Shown one piece after another: positions 1-26,885 of a stretch of 64,000 nucleotides of DNA. The notes below the pieces were generated by a model. It searched no databases. It was not told the DNA's origin and was given only the letters and a program-made list of their open reading frames with translations. This stretch comes from Cyanoderma ruficeps (taxonomy: Eukaryota; Chordata; Aves; Passeriformes; Timaliidae), in NCBI GenBank assembly GCA_008694505.1, contig VZDJ01000116.1, positions 17,260,781-17,324,780 on the forward strand, in the 5' to 3' direction. Each line of letters starts with the position of its first letter. The first letter of the stretch is position 1. Both the position numbers and the translations under genes were made by a program.

Positions 1-2290
1 CCTTGCTCCTGCCTGAACAACTGGCAGAAGACTCTGTGAGTTGGGCAGTCTGGCTCCTTATGCATCTCACAGGTAGTCCAAGGATTCTGGTCTGGGAGAG
101 CAGCTGACTCCTCCTCATACCTCTGTTTGTCTTACAACTGTGGTCCACACATACATCTTGTGGGATGAAGAAGGTTTTGTGGAAGCCTTGATAAGGGCTG
201 TGTGCATGTCCATTTGTCCTACTGGCTTTGCAGAATGGCAGATGGAGGGGATCTGTGTGCTTGGAAGGGTAGGGGAGTGCCAGAGCACTCATGTCCATCC
301 ATGTCTCACTCCACAGTGGATCTGATGACCCATCTGTGCCAACCAAACTCCATTGCTCTTGCTCACCATGGTGCTCAAACCATGAGTGCTTCAGCCTCTC
401 AACCACAGACAGGTGCAGAATTGCTGCTGGGTTGGTTTACAAGTAACCTTCCAAGGGTTAACGTATTGTGAGAACGTTGCAAAGGGCTGAAGCCTGGAAT
501 CCCCTCGATCCCTTGCCTGGAGAAACACAAAGTCCAATAAGCCAGCACCCCTGGATTCGTGTTGGGGGGGATTAATTCATGCACTTGATGTTAAAGCTTG
601 TCCGAGAGGTTTGCATGGGGGGGCCATTGCTAGGGCTGGTTGGCCTCTCTAAATGGTTGCTAGGGCCCTGGCATCAAGGTCCAATGTAGCTGCCCACAGC
701 CACGGTCACGGAGGGAATTACACAGCCACAAAGAAATTGTTATTCTACATAATCTGCTCTTTGGAGAGTGACTGTGGGGAAACAGGCTGGCCCCAGCATG
801 CCGCCAGCTCTGTGATCATAGAAGCGTGCTGGCTGCAAAGATCGGCCAGGGCTCGCCTTCTGATCTGGGGACACCAAGGCTCGAGGCACTAATCTGCTTT
901 ATCAGCGATTTCTCTCTCCTGACACAAAGGTGTTTACTTGTTTTAACATCTCCCAGGACTCTATTTCTCCTTTTGTGTGGTCTTTATCCCCCGACGAGGG
1001 CTTTAGCCCAGATTACAGACAGAATTAAGGCATTTGGCGATGTGCCTCAGAACTGTGTGATGCTGGATCAAGGAGCAGAATGTAACAAAATAATGGAGGG
1101 AGATGCTGAGAGTGACCCCACTGCGGGATCTGTGCTGTTGGCTTTCAGGGCTGCTTCATTGTCCTGAGAACCAGGAGGCTGTTGGAGAGGGGTGGCCATG
1201 CAGCAGAGTTTGAAAAGCAGGTGCTTCAAGCTTTATTATGTCCAGCATTTTTGATGTAGAGGGTGTAAGGAGAAAGAGAAGGGAAAAAATGAGGGTTTGC
1301 AATAGGTGGCCTTTTCAAGTAGCTGTGCAGATTGTCCACTCCATTCCCAAGAGTCTGTCATGTCTGAATATCACTGGCTGCTGCAGCAGGTGGAATGACA
1401 CTGGGACAGGCTGTGCCACGTACCTGATGCAATTCCGTGTGACCCAGGGAAAGGGCTCAAGCTGCTTCTTGAAGTCTGGCAGGGCGGGACCTCACCAGGC
1501 ACCTATCCACCTGGTGAGCTGCTGGTTCTGCACATGAACAAGCAGCAGAGTGATACCACCACAAAACACCCAGCACAGAGCTTCATGGAGATCTTGCTTT
1601 TGCTCTTTCACTACCAGCAATGAATTAAAAAGGAGGAAACGGTCAAAAAAAGAGAAAAATCTAGCCTTTGGAAGGTCATCTCCAGAGCATCATTGGGGTG
1701 GTTGCTTTTGACCTATCACGTTCAGCCCCAGATATGGTATTTGTAGAATGTGGTGTAACTGGAGGGGCTTGAGGAGGGCAGCCATGGCAACTGGACTGGG
1801 AGAGTCTGATTTGCCTGTGAATCTGTGCTGTGTGTCAGAGATCTAGGGAAATACCCCAGTGGATAGTACTTTGGAGGACAGAGTATGGGATGGAGTTTAA
1901 CAGGTTAAATGGCTCTTGCAGATTATTTGGAGTCTGACTAAGCGGGGAGTTGTCTCCTATGGCAGTGGAGTCATATAATTCAGAATACTGGTCACTTCTC
2001 CCAGGGAAAAGGATCCCATTCTGCTGAGGGTCAGCTGCGCCTGTACCTTCGCTCTTCCTCTTTCAGCTGTGACTCCTGCTGATCACCCTTCATGACATCC
2101 TTCATGGTTAGTGGCCCAACCAGTGGCAGAAGCTGGAGATGGGAGAGGAAAACTGTGCTGGCTTTTGTATTCTATTGTATCACAGAAATGAGATCTGGAA
2201 GACTTCTGTGACACCGTCTCTGCTCTGGCCAGCTGAACTGGAAGGGCTTTTTGCTCTGAATGACTCTTCCCCTAATGTGTTTTGTTGCAG
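1..2290 (+). other. FBXW4: FBXW4 intron (partial), with enhancer-like block
   Basis: This stretch precedes the first recognisable FBXW4 exon and ends in a normal acceptor (AG at 2289-2290). I found no WD-repeat-like exon in it on either strand, so I read it as intron. From about 690 to 1110 the composition changes to AT-rich sequence with TCF/LEF-like ACAAAGG and FOX-like TGTTTAC motifs close together (near 925-935), which looks like conserved non-coding DNA. The upstream exons of FBXW4 should lie left of the window. Confidence 0.7.
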
Positions 2291-3100
2291 TGGTCAGCTG
2301 TTGACCTGTTTAGGGACCGACTTCCACCGTGGAGCTGGAGTCTTGGATGTGTTCTACGAAACGCCCTCCCTTCTCCTTTCCTGTGGGTATGACACCTACA
2401 TCCGCTACTGGGACATACGGACCAGCACCAGGTGAGCCTGCCCTGCTGGCACTTGGGGCCCACGCAAGGCTCCTGGACTGTCCTGATGCAGCGTCTGGGA
2501 ACTCAGCTCTCACTGAATTAGCTCCTTTAGGCATAGTGGATGGAGGAGTGGAGGCTCAGCCCTGCTGTGGTTTGTGTTGCCCTTGCAGGAAGTGCATCCA
2601 GGAGTGGGAAGAGCCCCATGACAGTGCCCTGTACTGCATAAGGAGTGATAAGAACCATATGATTGCCAGCGGCTCTTCCTACTACGGTGTGGTGCGCCTC
2701 TGGGATAAGCGGCAGACTCGGTGCCTGCAGGTGAGCACCAGCGGGAGACTGGGCAGCTGCAGAGCTTCTCAACTGTTCACTGGCAGCCCAATGCGTGTGC
2801 CTTGTGGGAAGAAGAAAGAGGGGCTGCTGGGCTGTCTTTGGGGCTAGTCCACCATGGCAAACCTAACCTATATGCAGGGAAAACCTGCTTTGCTCAGGCA
2901 TCTTAGCCTTTGAATCTATAACACCAGATGGAGTCTTTGGGCTGACCTCATCTCTGAAAGGTTGATTCTCCTGTTTTTTGCAGAGCTTTCACCTGTCTTC
3001 ACCCACCAGCAGCCCAGTGTACTGCCTCCGTTTCAGCACCACCCACCTGTACGCTGCCCTGGCATCAGCCCTGCACGTCCTGGACTTCACGGCCTCGTGA
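2291..3100 (+). CDS. FBXW4: F-box/WD repeat protein 4, C-terminal part (three exons)
   Basis: Substrate-receptor subunit of an SCF ubiquitin ligase; only the end of its WD40 propeller is in the window. Coding exons are 2291-2431, 2589-2730 and 2984-3100. All junctions are GT/AG and phases agree: the codon split at 2431/2589 reads Arg, and 2730/2984 is phase 0. The translation shows two WD-like blades, with SCGYDTYIRYWD in the first exon and GSSYYGVVRLWD in the second, then a short tail ending LHVLDFTAS before the TGA at 3098-3100. This closely matches the vertebrate FBXW4 C-terminus. The N-terminal F-box and earlier blades lie left of the window. The next gene, DPCD, is convergent, as in other vertebrates. 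FBXW4 introns are known to host FGF8 enhancers, and lesions at the locus are linked to limb malformation in human and mouse. Confidence 0.95.
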
Positions 3101-3745
3101 AGGGCACCACAGCTGCTTCTGGTGACCCCAGCTCAGCAGAGCTGACACTTGGCTCAGGGAATTGCAGGGCAGGAGAGGTGAGAAAGGCCCACAAAGCTTT
3201 TGAAGGGACTTTTTTGCCTGCCAGAAAGCTACAATGAAGAGTGCACAAAGGGCCAAACTTTCTCAACCTTACCTGCCTGTTAGTAAAAATAATACGTCTA
3301 TTGTCCTTTATCCTTTTTATTTTGTGCAACTCAGGAATTGTTTTATTAACTGTGTTCCTTTTTTTCTTTTTCTTTTTCCTTCTTTTTTTTTTTCCTGTGG
3401 ATACATCGTTTGAGGGGCAAGTTGAGCCAGGATGCCCCATCAGCTGAGTGCTGGTCAGTTAGAGATCAGCCAAGCTCTAAGCATGTGAAGCAAGACTGGG
3501 CTGTGTGTGGGGTGGACTGATTTGGTGGAAGGGAAAGGTGCCTGGAGCGAGGTCCACCTTTCTCCTTAATTTGCTGTTCCGACAGCTGCTTGTGTTGTTC
3601 TTCACAGCCAAGAGCAACAATTGAGCTACAAGGCAGAGCCAGCCCTGCTTTCAGTGTGCCTCCCCAAGCTGGCCGTCAGGTCAGGGTATGCACTTGGCAG
3701 GGCTGAAATGGTCGTGTTTTGCTAAATAAAACTGAAAGGAAACAC
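3101..3745 (+). other. FBXW4: FBXW4 3' UTR
   Basis: Non-coding sequence from the stop codon to the first AATAAA (3725-3730). It contains a T/C-rich run at about 3357-3393 that could bind polypyrimidine-tract proteins. The end at about 3745 is inferred from the usual 10-30 nt spacing after the hexamer. Confidence 0.65.
3725..3730 (+). terminator. FBXW4: FBXW4 polyadenylation signal AATAAA
   Basis: Canonical hexamer about 625 nt after the FBXW4 stop codon and the first one on this strand after it. Downstream sequence is GT-rich (about 3752-3775), as expected at a cleavage site. Confidence 0.7.
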
Positions 3746-5402
3746 AAGAGATTGTATGTTTTGTTTCAAGTTCTGAAGGGGCTGTGATGTTACCTGCTGA
3801 TTGCAGGGGCCTGGGTGGGTGGGGGTTTGGACCTATTTTCAGATGCTGTCTGCGTGTCTAATAGATCACTCTCCCTGGCTAGACGCTGTGACACTGCTGT
3901 ATTGAAGGCAATTTCTGGGAGCTTGGATGTCTCGTCACTTTTTTAAACCAGAATTCAAAAAGTAGGGTCTGTGACTCATTTGGTGCCTGCATAATGAAGC
4001 AGCAAACCAGCCTAGTATGAATACCTGGATGTGATTTACTGGGATCCTGTAGGCACATCCAAGTGGACTCTGCTCCTTTTTGTGTTATCCTTCTGAACCT
4101 GATGTGGTCTCTGAACAACCACAGCTTACAGCGTGCTCTGTGCTGTCTGATTGGATGTGGATAATGTGCTGTGAGTGAATACTGTGGTGTCTGGGGTCAG
4201 GCCCTCCTTGGGGAAGGAAGTATGGGAACTCTACTTGGTTGAGTTTGGGTATCCTGGATAGGTAGAGGAGAGGTTTTTATCACAAAGTGGGAACACTTCT
4301 AGGGTGAGCAACTCAGCATGGTGCTGTGTTAGTACTTAATACATTCATTTCCACTGTCAAGAGGCTTTTCTTCCCTTGTGATGCACAAGAATTGAGAAAT
4401 ATGTTTGCTGGAGCCCCAGACTCTAAGGAATTGTCATGGTTTGAAAGCAACCTCATCAGGAGAGCTATGCCAACAGCCCATAAGCAGCTGGCTTGAAGGT
4501 AGGTTTTATTTGGGTAGTAACTGTTCAGGTATGAACTGGGACAGAACAACATTCAGAAATCTAAGCAAGAGGATGGCTGTTGGAGAGGAGTTGGTAAAGA
4601 AGCATTGTTGGGGTTGTGCCTGTGCAGTAAGGTTTGCAATGGGCCATGTTTGTGCTTTCACAGCATGGGCAGCTGCTGCTCCTTGCCTGGCCAGTGGCCC
4701 AGCCACTGCTTCCCCTCTGTGCCATGCAAATGGAGGCAGCTGCACGTTGGTTCCTGTGCTCTGCACAGCCCTGTCGCGTTGTGGATGGCTGGCACCAAGG
4801 AAGCAGCTGCATGTCTTCCTCTTTACCCTGTTTCATAGGCTGTGCCCACTCAGGTCTAAGCATTGATGCTGTTTGCAGAGATACCAAAGTCACCAGAGCA
4901 TCCTTCTGACTGCATGGAGGAGCTGCAGAACTGCACAGGAGGGAGCTGCTTCCAACCACATCCCAGGCAAGTAACGGGTGTGAGGGAATTCCTGTTTTCC
5001 AAACACTACTGCCTTCCACAATAATGGCAGATGGAGAATTCCCAAAGTGTCATGATGCTCCTGGGGGATGGGGACAGGGCTGCTGATTGTGGATGTGGTG
5101 TGCTTCCTTTGCATACTACAGCTTCCCAAAATTCATAGAAGGATCATTCCATCCCTGGAAGTGTTCCTGGCCAGGTTGGATGGGGCTTTGAGCAGTCTGG
5201 TCTAGTGGAAGGTGTCCCTGCCCATAACAGGGAGGTTAGAACTGGATGATCTTGTCTTGTCTTTCCAACACAAACCATTCTATGGTTTTATGAAATGTCT
5301 GCATAAATCAGCAGGCCAGGCAGCAGACAGGTCAGCTGCCCTGCCATCTTCCTGGGCTTACAGAGATTCCTCCAAATGGTTCTATTAACAACAGAACTCA
5401 TT
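3746..5402. other. Intergenic spacer between convergent FBXW4 and DPCD
   Basis: About 1.6 kb between the 3' ends of two convergent genes. The only recognisable content is a CR1 fragment near its right end. Short open frames here have no recognisable product. Confidence 0.7.
5143..5296 (+). mobile_element. CR1 LINE fragment, 3' end
   Basis: Truncated copy of the CR1 non-LTR retrotransposon. It carries the familiar segment running through GGTCTAGTGGAAGGTGTCCC and ends in the diagnostic terminal motif CATTCTATGGTTTTATG, a diverged form of the ATTCTATG repeat at CR1 3' ends. Such 5'-truncated copies are typical of bird genomes. It is non-coding and lies downstream of DPCD. Confidence 0.9.
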
Positions 5403-5482
5403 TTTATTAGATAAGGCAAAATAAACACCATTAAGCTGTGCCAGAGAGCTGCTCCTCACCTCAACCCCTTAGCAGCCACTGC
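5403..5482 (-). terminator. DPCD: DPCD 3' UTR and polyadenylation signal
   Basis: Short 3' UTR on the minus strand. AATAAA on that strand occupies 5408-5403, about 75 nt after the DPCD stop codon, and is the first hexamer encountered. Confidence 0.7.
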
Positions 5483-12447
<6,965 letters not shown>

Positions 12448-12459
12448 GGCGGCCGCGCC

Positions 12460-12473
12460 GTCGCCGCGGCAAC
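12460..12473 (+). promoter_or_regulatory. RFX X-box motif in the DPCD promoter
   Basis: The sequence GTCGCC-GC-GGCAAC fits the X-box consensus GTNRCC, 0-3 bases, RGYAAC exactly. It lies 12 bp upstream of the DPCD start codon, inside the CpG island. RFX factors (with FOXJ1) drive many ciliary genes through promoter X-boxes, so this site agrees with the ciliary role of DPCD. It could also affect POLL, which shares the island. Confidence 0.6.
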
Positions 12474-12730
12474 GCGGAAACTTCCGCCCGCCGCCCGGCA
12501 GCGCTTCCGGCCCGGCCGAGCTGAGCGCGGCCCTGCCCGGGCACCGCCGCGGGCCCGCTTCGTCCGGGGCCCTTCCCCTCTCCGGCTGCGCTCCCCTCGC
12601 CTCCCGCCTTCCCTCGGCTCCCCCGGGCACAGCCGCGAGGTCTGAGGGGTCGTTCTTGCCCCCGAGGTTGTGGGTGCTGCCAGCCCCAGGTTGGTGGCCT
12701 TGAAACCTTCCCGTCCCGAGGAGGCTGGCA

Positions 12731-13885
12731 AGGCAGGTTTGGTGCGTTGTGGTTTGTAGGAGTTAAAATACAGCCTGCAGAAACACACTGCCGAGCGCTG
12801 GAACGTACTTGGGCGCCCAGAACCTTGGCGGGCTTTTGGTGTGGGTTTTTTCTTTATCTAATAGAAAGGATTACTATTTTCAGAGGGCTTTTTTTTTTTT
12901 GGTCAGAACTACTTGAAAACTGAAACATTTCAGCGAAGGTGAGTTTTAGAAATGTAGCAGGGTTTTTGTTCCCATGGAGTTGAAGTCTTCCTCACAGAAG
13001 CAAGGGCTTGAGTCGAGCTCTGGGTTGGTCTTCATGTTTAGTGCTCAGATGAGAATGTAACCTTCTCATCTAGCAGGAAGCCATGGCCAGATGGGACCAT
13101 TTTCAGCTTTTCCAGGTTTGGTTGGATAGGTCTGTGCTGGACTGTGTGTGAGAGCACTAAGAGAAGCACAGAGTGCTGCACAAAGAGGAAACCAGGCTGG
13201 TGTTTACTCAGTGCTGCAGCCACATGGACGGGGTTGTTGGGATATACATGTTTCGGGACTTGTTTGGGTTACGGAAAACTGAACTTCCTTGTATCCTGGT
13301 AGTTCAAGCTCCAGAGTTTGCATTTGCAAGGCTTGTCATGGTAAAGCTACAGTTGTACCTGTAGCTAGTTAATCTTTAGTAATTTGCTATTTCCAGGTGA
13401 AGCCAAGTTGGGAGTTTTCCTCTTGTGGCTGCATGAAACACTTGGTGTCAATCAGTGTTTCATCTCATAGATGATTGGATTTCAGCCCTGGTAGGAGAAG
13501 TGTTTCCCTCTTGGCAATGTGCTTAAGAAATACCTGGGAAATAAAGTTGCTTCTTTAGGCTGAGCAAATAGGAGCTCTAAAATGTTAAAGTAGTTGGATG
13601 CTTTCCATTGTAAGAACTCGGCTGTTGAGGTTTCTAAGGCATTCAGGCAGGGTTGACTTAAGTGACTTTCTGACCTTGGTTTTTCTGACTTTGTGGGCTG
13701 CAATTCTTGATTCCAGTTGCCTCCCTCAGGCTGAGCATTTTTGGAAGGCAACAACAAAAAACTTCAGAGCAACAAAGGCAGCGAGCAACATGAGTGAATC
13801 TTGAGTTGTGATTAGGTAAGATCTAAGCAACCTTGCTCTTTCGTATTTGTATTTAGTAGTTGCTGCTAACCTTCCCACCAGGCCT
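12731..13885 (+). other. POLL: POLL 5' UTR / first intron region
   Basis: Between the CpG island and the POLL start codon. A polypyrimidine-like acceptor ending at 13881 sits four bases before the ATG, so a non-coding first exon in the island followed by an intron is likely. The donor of that first exon could not be fixed from sequence alone. Confidence 0.45.
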
Positions 13886-22724
<8,839 letters not shown>

Positions 22725-24160
22725 TGCCTGCTCGTCACCCTGGGCTTGCTGCTGTGCTGCTGTTCCAAAGGATCTGATTTCCCCAGTGGTGGACAGGCTC
22801 TGTGGTGCCTGCAGGCCGAGGAACATATCCCAGCAAACTGGGGCACCCTTGCAAGTGTGAGGCCCCGCTGCTGGGCAGAGCTCTGTGGCTTCCTCAGCAG
22901 AGGCTGTGGGTTGGAACCACACTGGCAGCGCTCTCTTGGCACTTATCAAAAGGGCTCACTGCCCATCCACTCCCCTGGCCCTGCTCTCCCCAACTTTGGA
23001 AGATTGGGCTGCAGAACCTTGTGATCCAGCCCCTGGCAGTGCTTGAGAACAAGGGAAGTGGGATGCATCTTCCTCTGTATCTGAGCACTGACAAGCCATA
23101 GTTTCTGTTCCATAGTTTCAGTTCTGAGCTGTGAATGAAGGTAGCAGAAGTCTAGCTTGGTCCTATGACAGGCCTTCCTCCTCACTACTGCTGGCAGCTG
23201 CTACTGCAGGATTCTCAAGGGGTTAACTTGTGCTGCTGCTGTGTCCTGTCTGAGCTGATGTGTTCTTTGATGGGTCCCATTGCACAGAGCCAGGCTGCTG
23301 TGACTGCCATCAGCTTTCCCTGTTGCCAGCTAAGCCTTGAAAGAGATGTAGGGACCTGAGGTGCTGTGCCTGCTTGCTCCTAGCCTTGTGTTCTGAGGAT
23401 CCTCCAGATTCACTGAGAGCCTTGGTCAGGCCCAAGAGCTCCTTTCTTCTCAGTGCAGGCGAGGAGCAGAGCTCACAGCTTGGGCAACTATGCTCAGGAG
23501 GGATTTGAATGTAATGGCATGAATGTAATGCAGCGGGGTTGTGTGTGTCTGTAGGAGGCATGGAGACAGAGGGAAACACAAGGAAATAGTTAAGTTCTAA
23601 CTGGAGCAAAGAAAAGCTTTTTCCCTTTTTTTTATGTGGAAGCCATGGGGTGATCTGGTCTTTGATCAGGGAAAGTGTGTGTGTGTTTGTGTAAACATGT
23701 GCATGTGTCTGATCCCATCAGTTCCATGGGAGTGAATTTTATTTCTCAGGAAACCTCGACTATTTTATATTGTGGAGATGAATTTCTCAGAGACATTGAG
23801 TGCTCTGTCTCTTACAGGTATTGCAGTGGTTGCTCCTGGCAGAGGTGCCATGGTGGGCATTTCTGTGCCAGCACCCCGGGCTCTTGCTCCCTGGTGGGGT
23901 ATCTGGTCCTGTCACATACAGTGACAAAGCTGCATGTTTGCTGCTAGGGCAGGCACAAAACAGGTGGATTTGCACAGTTCCTGTGGCTGCTGGGCACCAG
24001 CAGGGCTGGGGCTTTGCTGGGGTGGCCCAGACCCCAGCAGTGGTATTTGTCAGCCCAGCATTTCTGCTGGACACCTGAAGGAAATGAATGTCTTTTGGCA
24101 TGTCTTGGTGCTTTGAAATTTGAAATTTGAAGTGTAATAAATAAATAAATAAATCCCTTC
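22725..24160 (+). other. POLL: POLL 3' UTR (inferred)
   Basis: The first AATAAA on this strand after the POLL stop is at 24136, so a 3' UTR of about 1.4 kb is inferred. A GT repeat at about 23674-23700 lies within it. An earlier cleavage site using a variant hexamer cannot be excluded. Confidence 0.5.
24136..24153 (+). terminator. POLL: Four overlapping AATAAA polyadenylation signals
   Basis: An (AATA)n run supplies AATAAA at 24136, 24140, 24144 and 24148. It is followed by T-rich sequence with GGTTTCTCTGTC, a reasonable downstream element. It is the best candidate for the POLL polyadenylation region. Confidence 0.55.
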
Positions 24161-26439
24161 TCTCTTTGCCCTTGGTTTCTCTGTCTTTTTGCTCTCTGCA
24201 CTGTCACTGTGGGGACTTTCTCTTGTGGCTTGCCAGGAGCACCTCTGGTGCTGGTCCATTTCCCTGGTTTCAGTGGAGGTGAACAAACACCTCCAGTGTG
24301 GAGATCATCACACTGCTGGACCAGCACTTCCGGCTCTCAGGGCGGGGAGTTGCCACCATCCTCCCATTCCATCCTCTGTCCTGACATCCAGCTGCCCATG
24401 TGGCTGAGCTGGGATTGGCTGTTCCCAGAGAAAGGAGCGATTCTTGAGCTCTGAGCCTTGGGTTGAGCTCTTTCTTCAGGTGTGGAGTCAGGAAAGGATT
24501 ACTGTCAGCTTTTGCATATGCATCAGACAGTAGGGCATGTGGGGAGTTGGCTGCTGTTCTGTTTCCTGTTCTCTGCCTGGAACACAGCTCAGAGTCCTGA
24601 GTATGGAAGTGCATTGGTTATCCAAGGGGAATCAACATCCTGGAAGCCAAGGGTGCACATGGAGATTAGCAGCGGGAATGATTGGCTCAAAAGGGAGGTG
24701 GAGAAGCTGGAGAAGGCCACGGGCTGCTGAGGCAGAAGCAGCAAGAACTGAGCTGGGTTATCCAGGAGCAGAGGGCAGGCAGCCTCAAACCAAGGGCCTG
24801 TCAGGCCCAGGGAGAACACTGACCCCAGGAGGGCTGTGCAGTCCAGGGACCACCCCTCAGGGAAAGGGGTTCCCATCCTTACAGTCAGGCAGCTTTGGCT
24901 GGGCAGCACCACATCTGCCCTTGTCAATGGCTGGGGATCATCCTGTCCCACAGGGAGGTTCGATGGGGAGGCTGCCTTGTCTGGCAGGCCATGGGTCGCC
25001 TTCTGCCTGGGCTGAGGCAGGGAGCACAATGCAGGGCTGCTCAGCTTTGTGCCTTGCTGAGCACAGGTTTCCCTACAGCTCTGGATGCCAGGGCAAGCTG
25101 TTCCTGGAGGGCTGGAGCTGCTTCTTTCAGTAGGGCCATGTGCTGAAGACCTTAGTAGTGGTATGGGAAATATGGCACTGCCGGCCCCTAACTCCTTTCC
25201 CTTTGCCACCCCCCTCCAGAGCTACAGTTCGCACCCAGGTAGCAAAGGGATGCTGCAGCAGGGCCTGACCCTGCTGTTTGTCCTGCTTTTATTTAGGGAG
25301 AGGCTGGACATGGAGATGTGTGGGGCCAGGGCTCCACAGGAACAAGACTGTGCCCAACTCCTTGGAAAATGCCAGGTGGGGTGGTCCCAGTACATATGTG
25401 TCATGTGGATGCCCCTGGGTCCCACCAGTCCCCTGCTCAGTGAGGAAATGAGCATGACGTCTGTCTGTCCCCTCCCACCCCACAAAGCCCTGCCCAGGAG
25501 CTTTGGAGGGGGCCGAGGGCCCTCATGTGGCTAACTGCAGCCAGGTGGGCCACGGATGGATAAGGACCCTTTCTCCTGGGTGTGGCTCTGGGGGTTAAAA
25601 GGGGCAGGAGGTGAAGGAGCTTGTCCAGAGCAGCTGAAGGGTGACATTTCTGGATGCCACTTCTTCAACATCCTGGTGCAAGGGGAGGAACATGAGAGGT
25701 TGGGCTGTGCTGCCCACTGTAAGACAGCCCTGCCCTGGGCAGAGGGGACAGAGCTGCCCCACATGCTCCTCTCTATATCTCTAATCCCTGCCGTTGCAGC
25801 AGGGCAGAGCCTGACCACCCCCTTATCACACCTCCTGCCTCTTCTAAACCACAGCATGCCACCCTTGGGAAGGTACAAGGGATGAGGCTCCCAGGGTGTC
25901 TGGGAAGAGGTGGGTGCTTAGTCCCCAGGATCAGTGCAGGCAGGGAGAGCAAACAGCATTTTAGGCATCTCTAACAAGGTCTTGCCTGGTTTCTGCTTCC
26001 CAGGAAGGGGCTTCAGCTATTCCCCCCTCCCCAGCACACCCCCTCCCTCTCTCCCTGGCTGTGAGTCTGATCATCCTGAAAATTAAAAATAAAACAAAAT
26101 GCAGCAGCACTTAGAGAATGAGTGGAAAGTCGTGGAGCTGGGACAGGCTTTCAGGTTCTGCCACAGAGCCCCTCGCTCCCACCCTGCCATCCCTGTACCC
26201 TGAGGGTGAGTCTAGACTGGGGTCTCAGGCAATTCCTGTCCCCCCAATAAGCATCTCTCTGCTTCCCTCATTGAACAGGAAGAAAAGCTCTGGATGAAGA
26301 AAAAGCTCTGTGCATTAGGCAGCCCTTCCCACCCTGCTCCCCACCCTGTGGGAAGGATACCCATCCTTAGCTGTCCTGCTCATCCTGGTGCAGGGATAGG
26401 AGGGAACTGGGGGAAAGGGGTGCAGGGAGGGTAGTTGGC

Positions 26440-26885
26440 CCTCTAACTCCGGCACTTTGTATTCATGAGTAAATATTTGCTAATGGCAGCACGGCTGGGC
26501 GAATGTAGGGGAGCTGCTGCTCCCCCCGTCGGAGCAGGCAGGGAAATGAATATGAATTTATCATGATTAGGTGAACTCAGCAGGGAGAGCGGGAGAGAGA
26601 GGGCTAGGCAGGGAGGGAGCGGGCGAAGATGGATCTGTGCAATAAAATTAAATAAGGACACCAAATAAAGTCACTTCTCACGCACTCGCCCGCCCTCCCG
26701 CGTGCAGGGCCTCTCCTGCCTCCCGCGCTTCTCTGGCTTTGCTGATTTCTCTCTTTCCTCGAATTTATGAGGCCAATTATGAAGATAAGGTTGGAAGTTC
26801 TCAGAAGTTCACTAAATGCAAAGTGTGGTCCCTGCTGTTCCCATCAAATTAATTAACCAAGCGCTATTGATGGCCGGGGTGACGT
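26440..26885. promoter_or_regulatory. Candidate conserved non-coding element
   Basis: An AT-rich block in a GC-rich neighbourhood, dense in homeodomain-type motifs: CCAATTATGAAG, AAATTAATTAACC and CTATTGATGG (PBX/HOX-like), plus ATGAATATGAATTTATCATG. A CRE-like TGACGTCG lies at the right edge. The motif density and isolation resemble developmental enhancers; conservation itself cannot be tested here. Confidence 0.4.

Noticed and set aside
24537..25209. About 200-codon frames on both strands downstream of POLL
   Set aside because: Overlapping antisense frames of low-complexity composition, with no conserved motif and no promoter or splice support.
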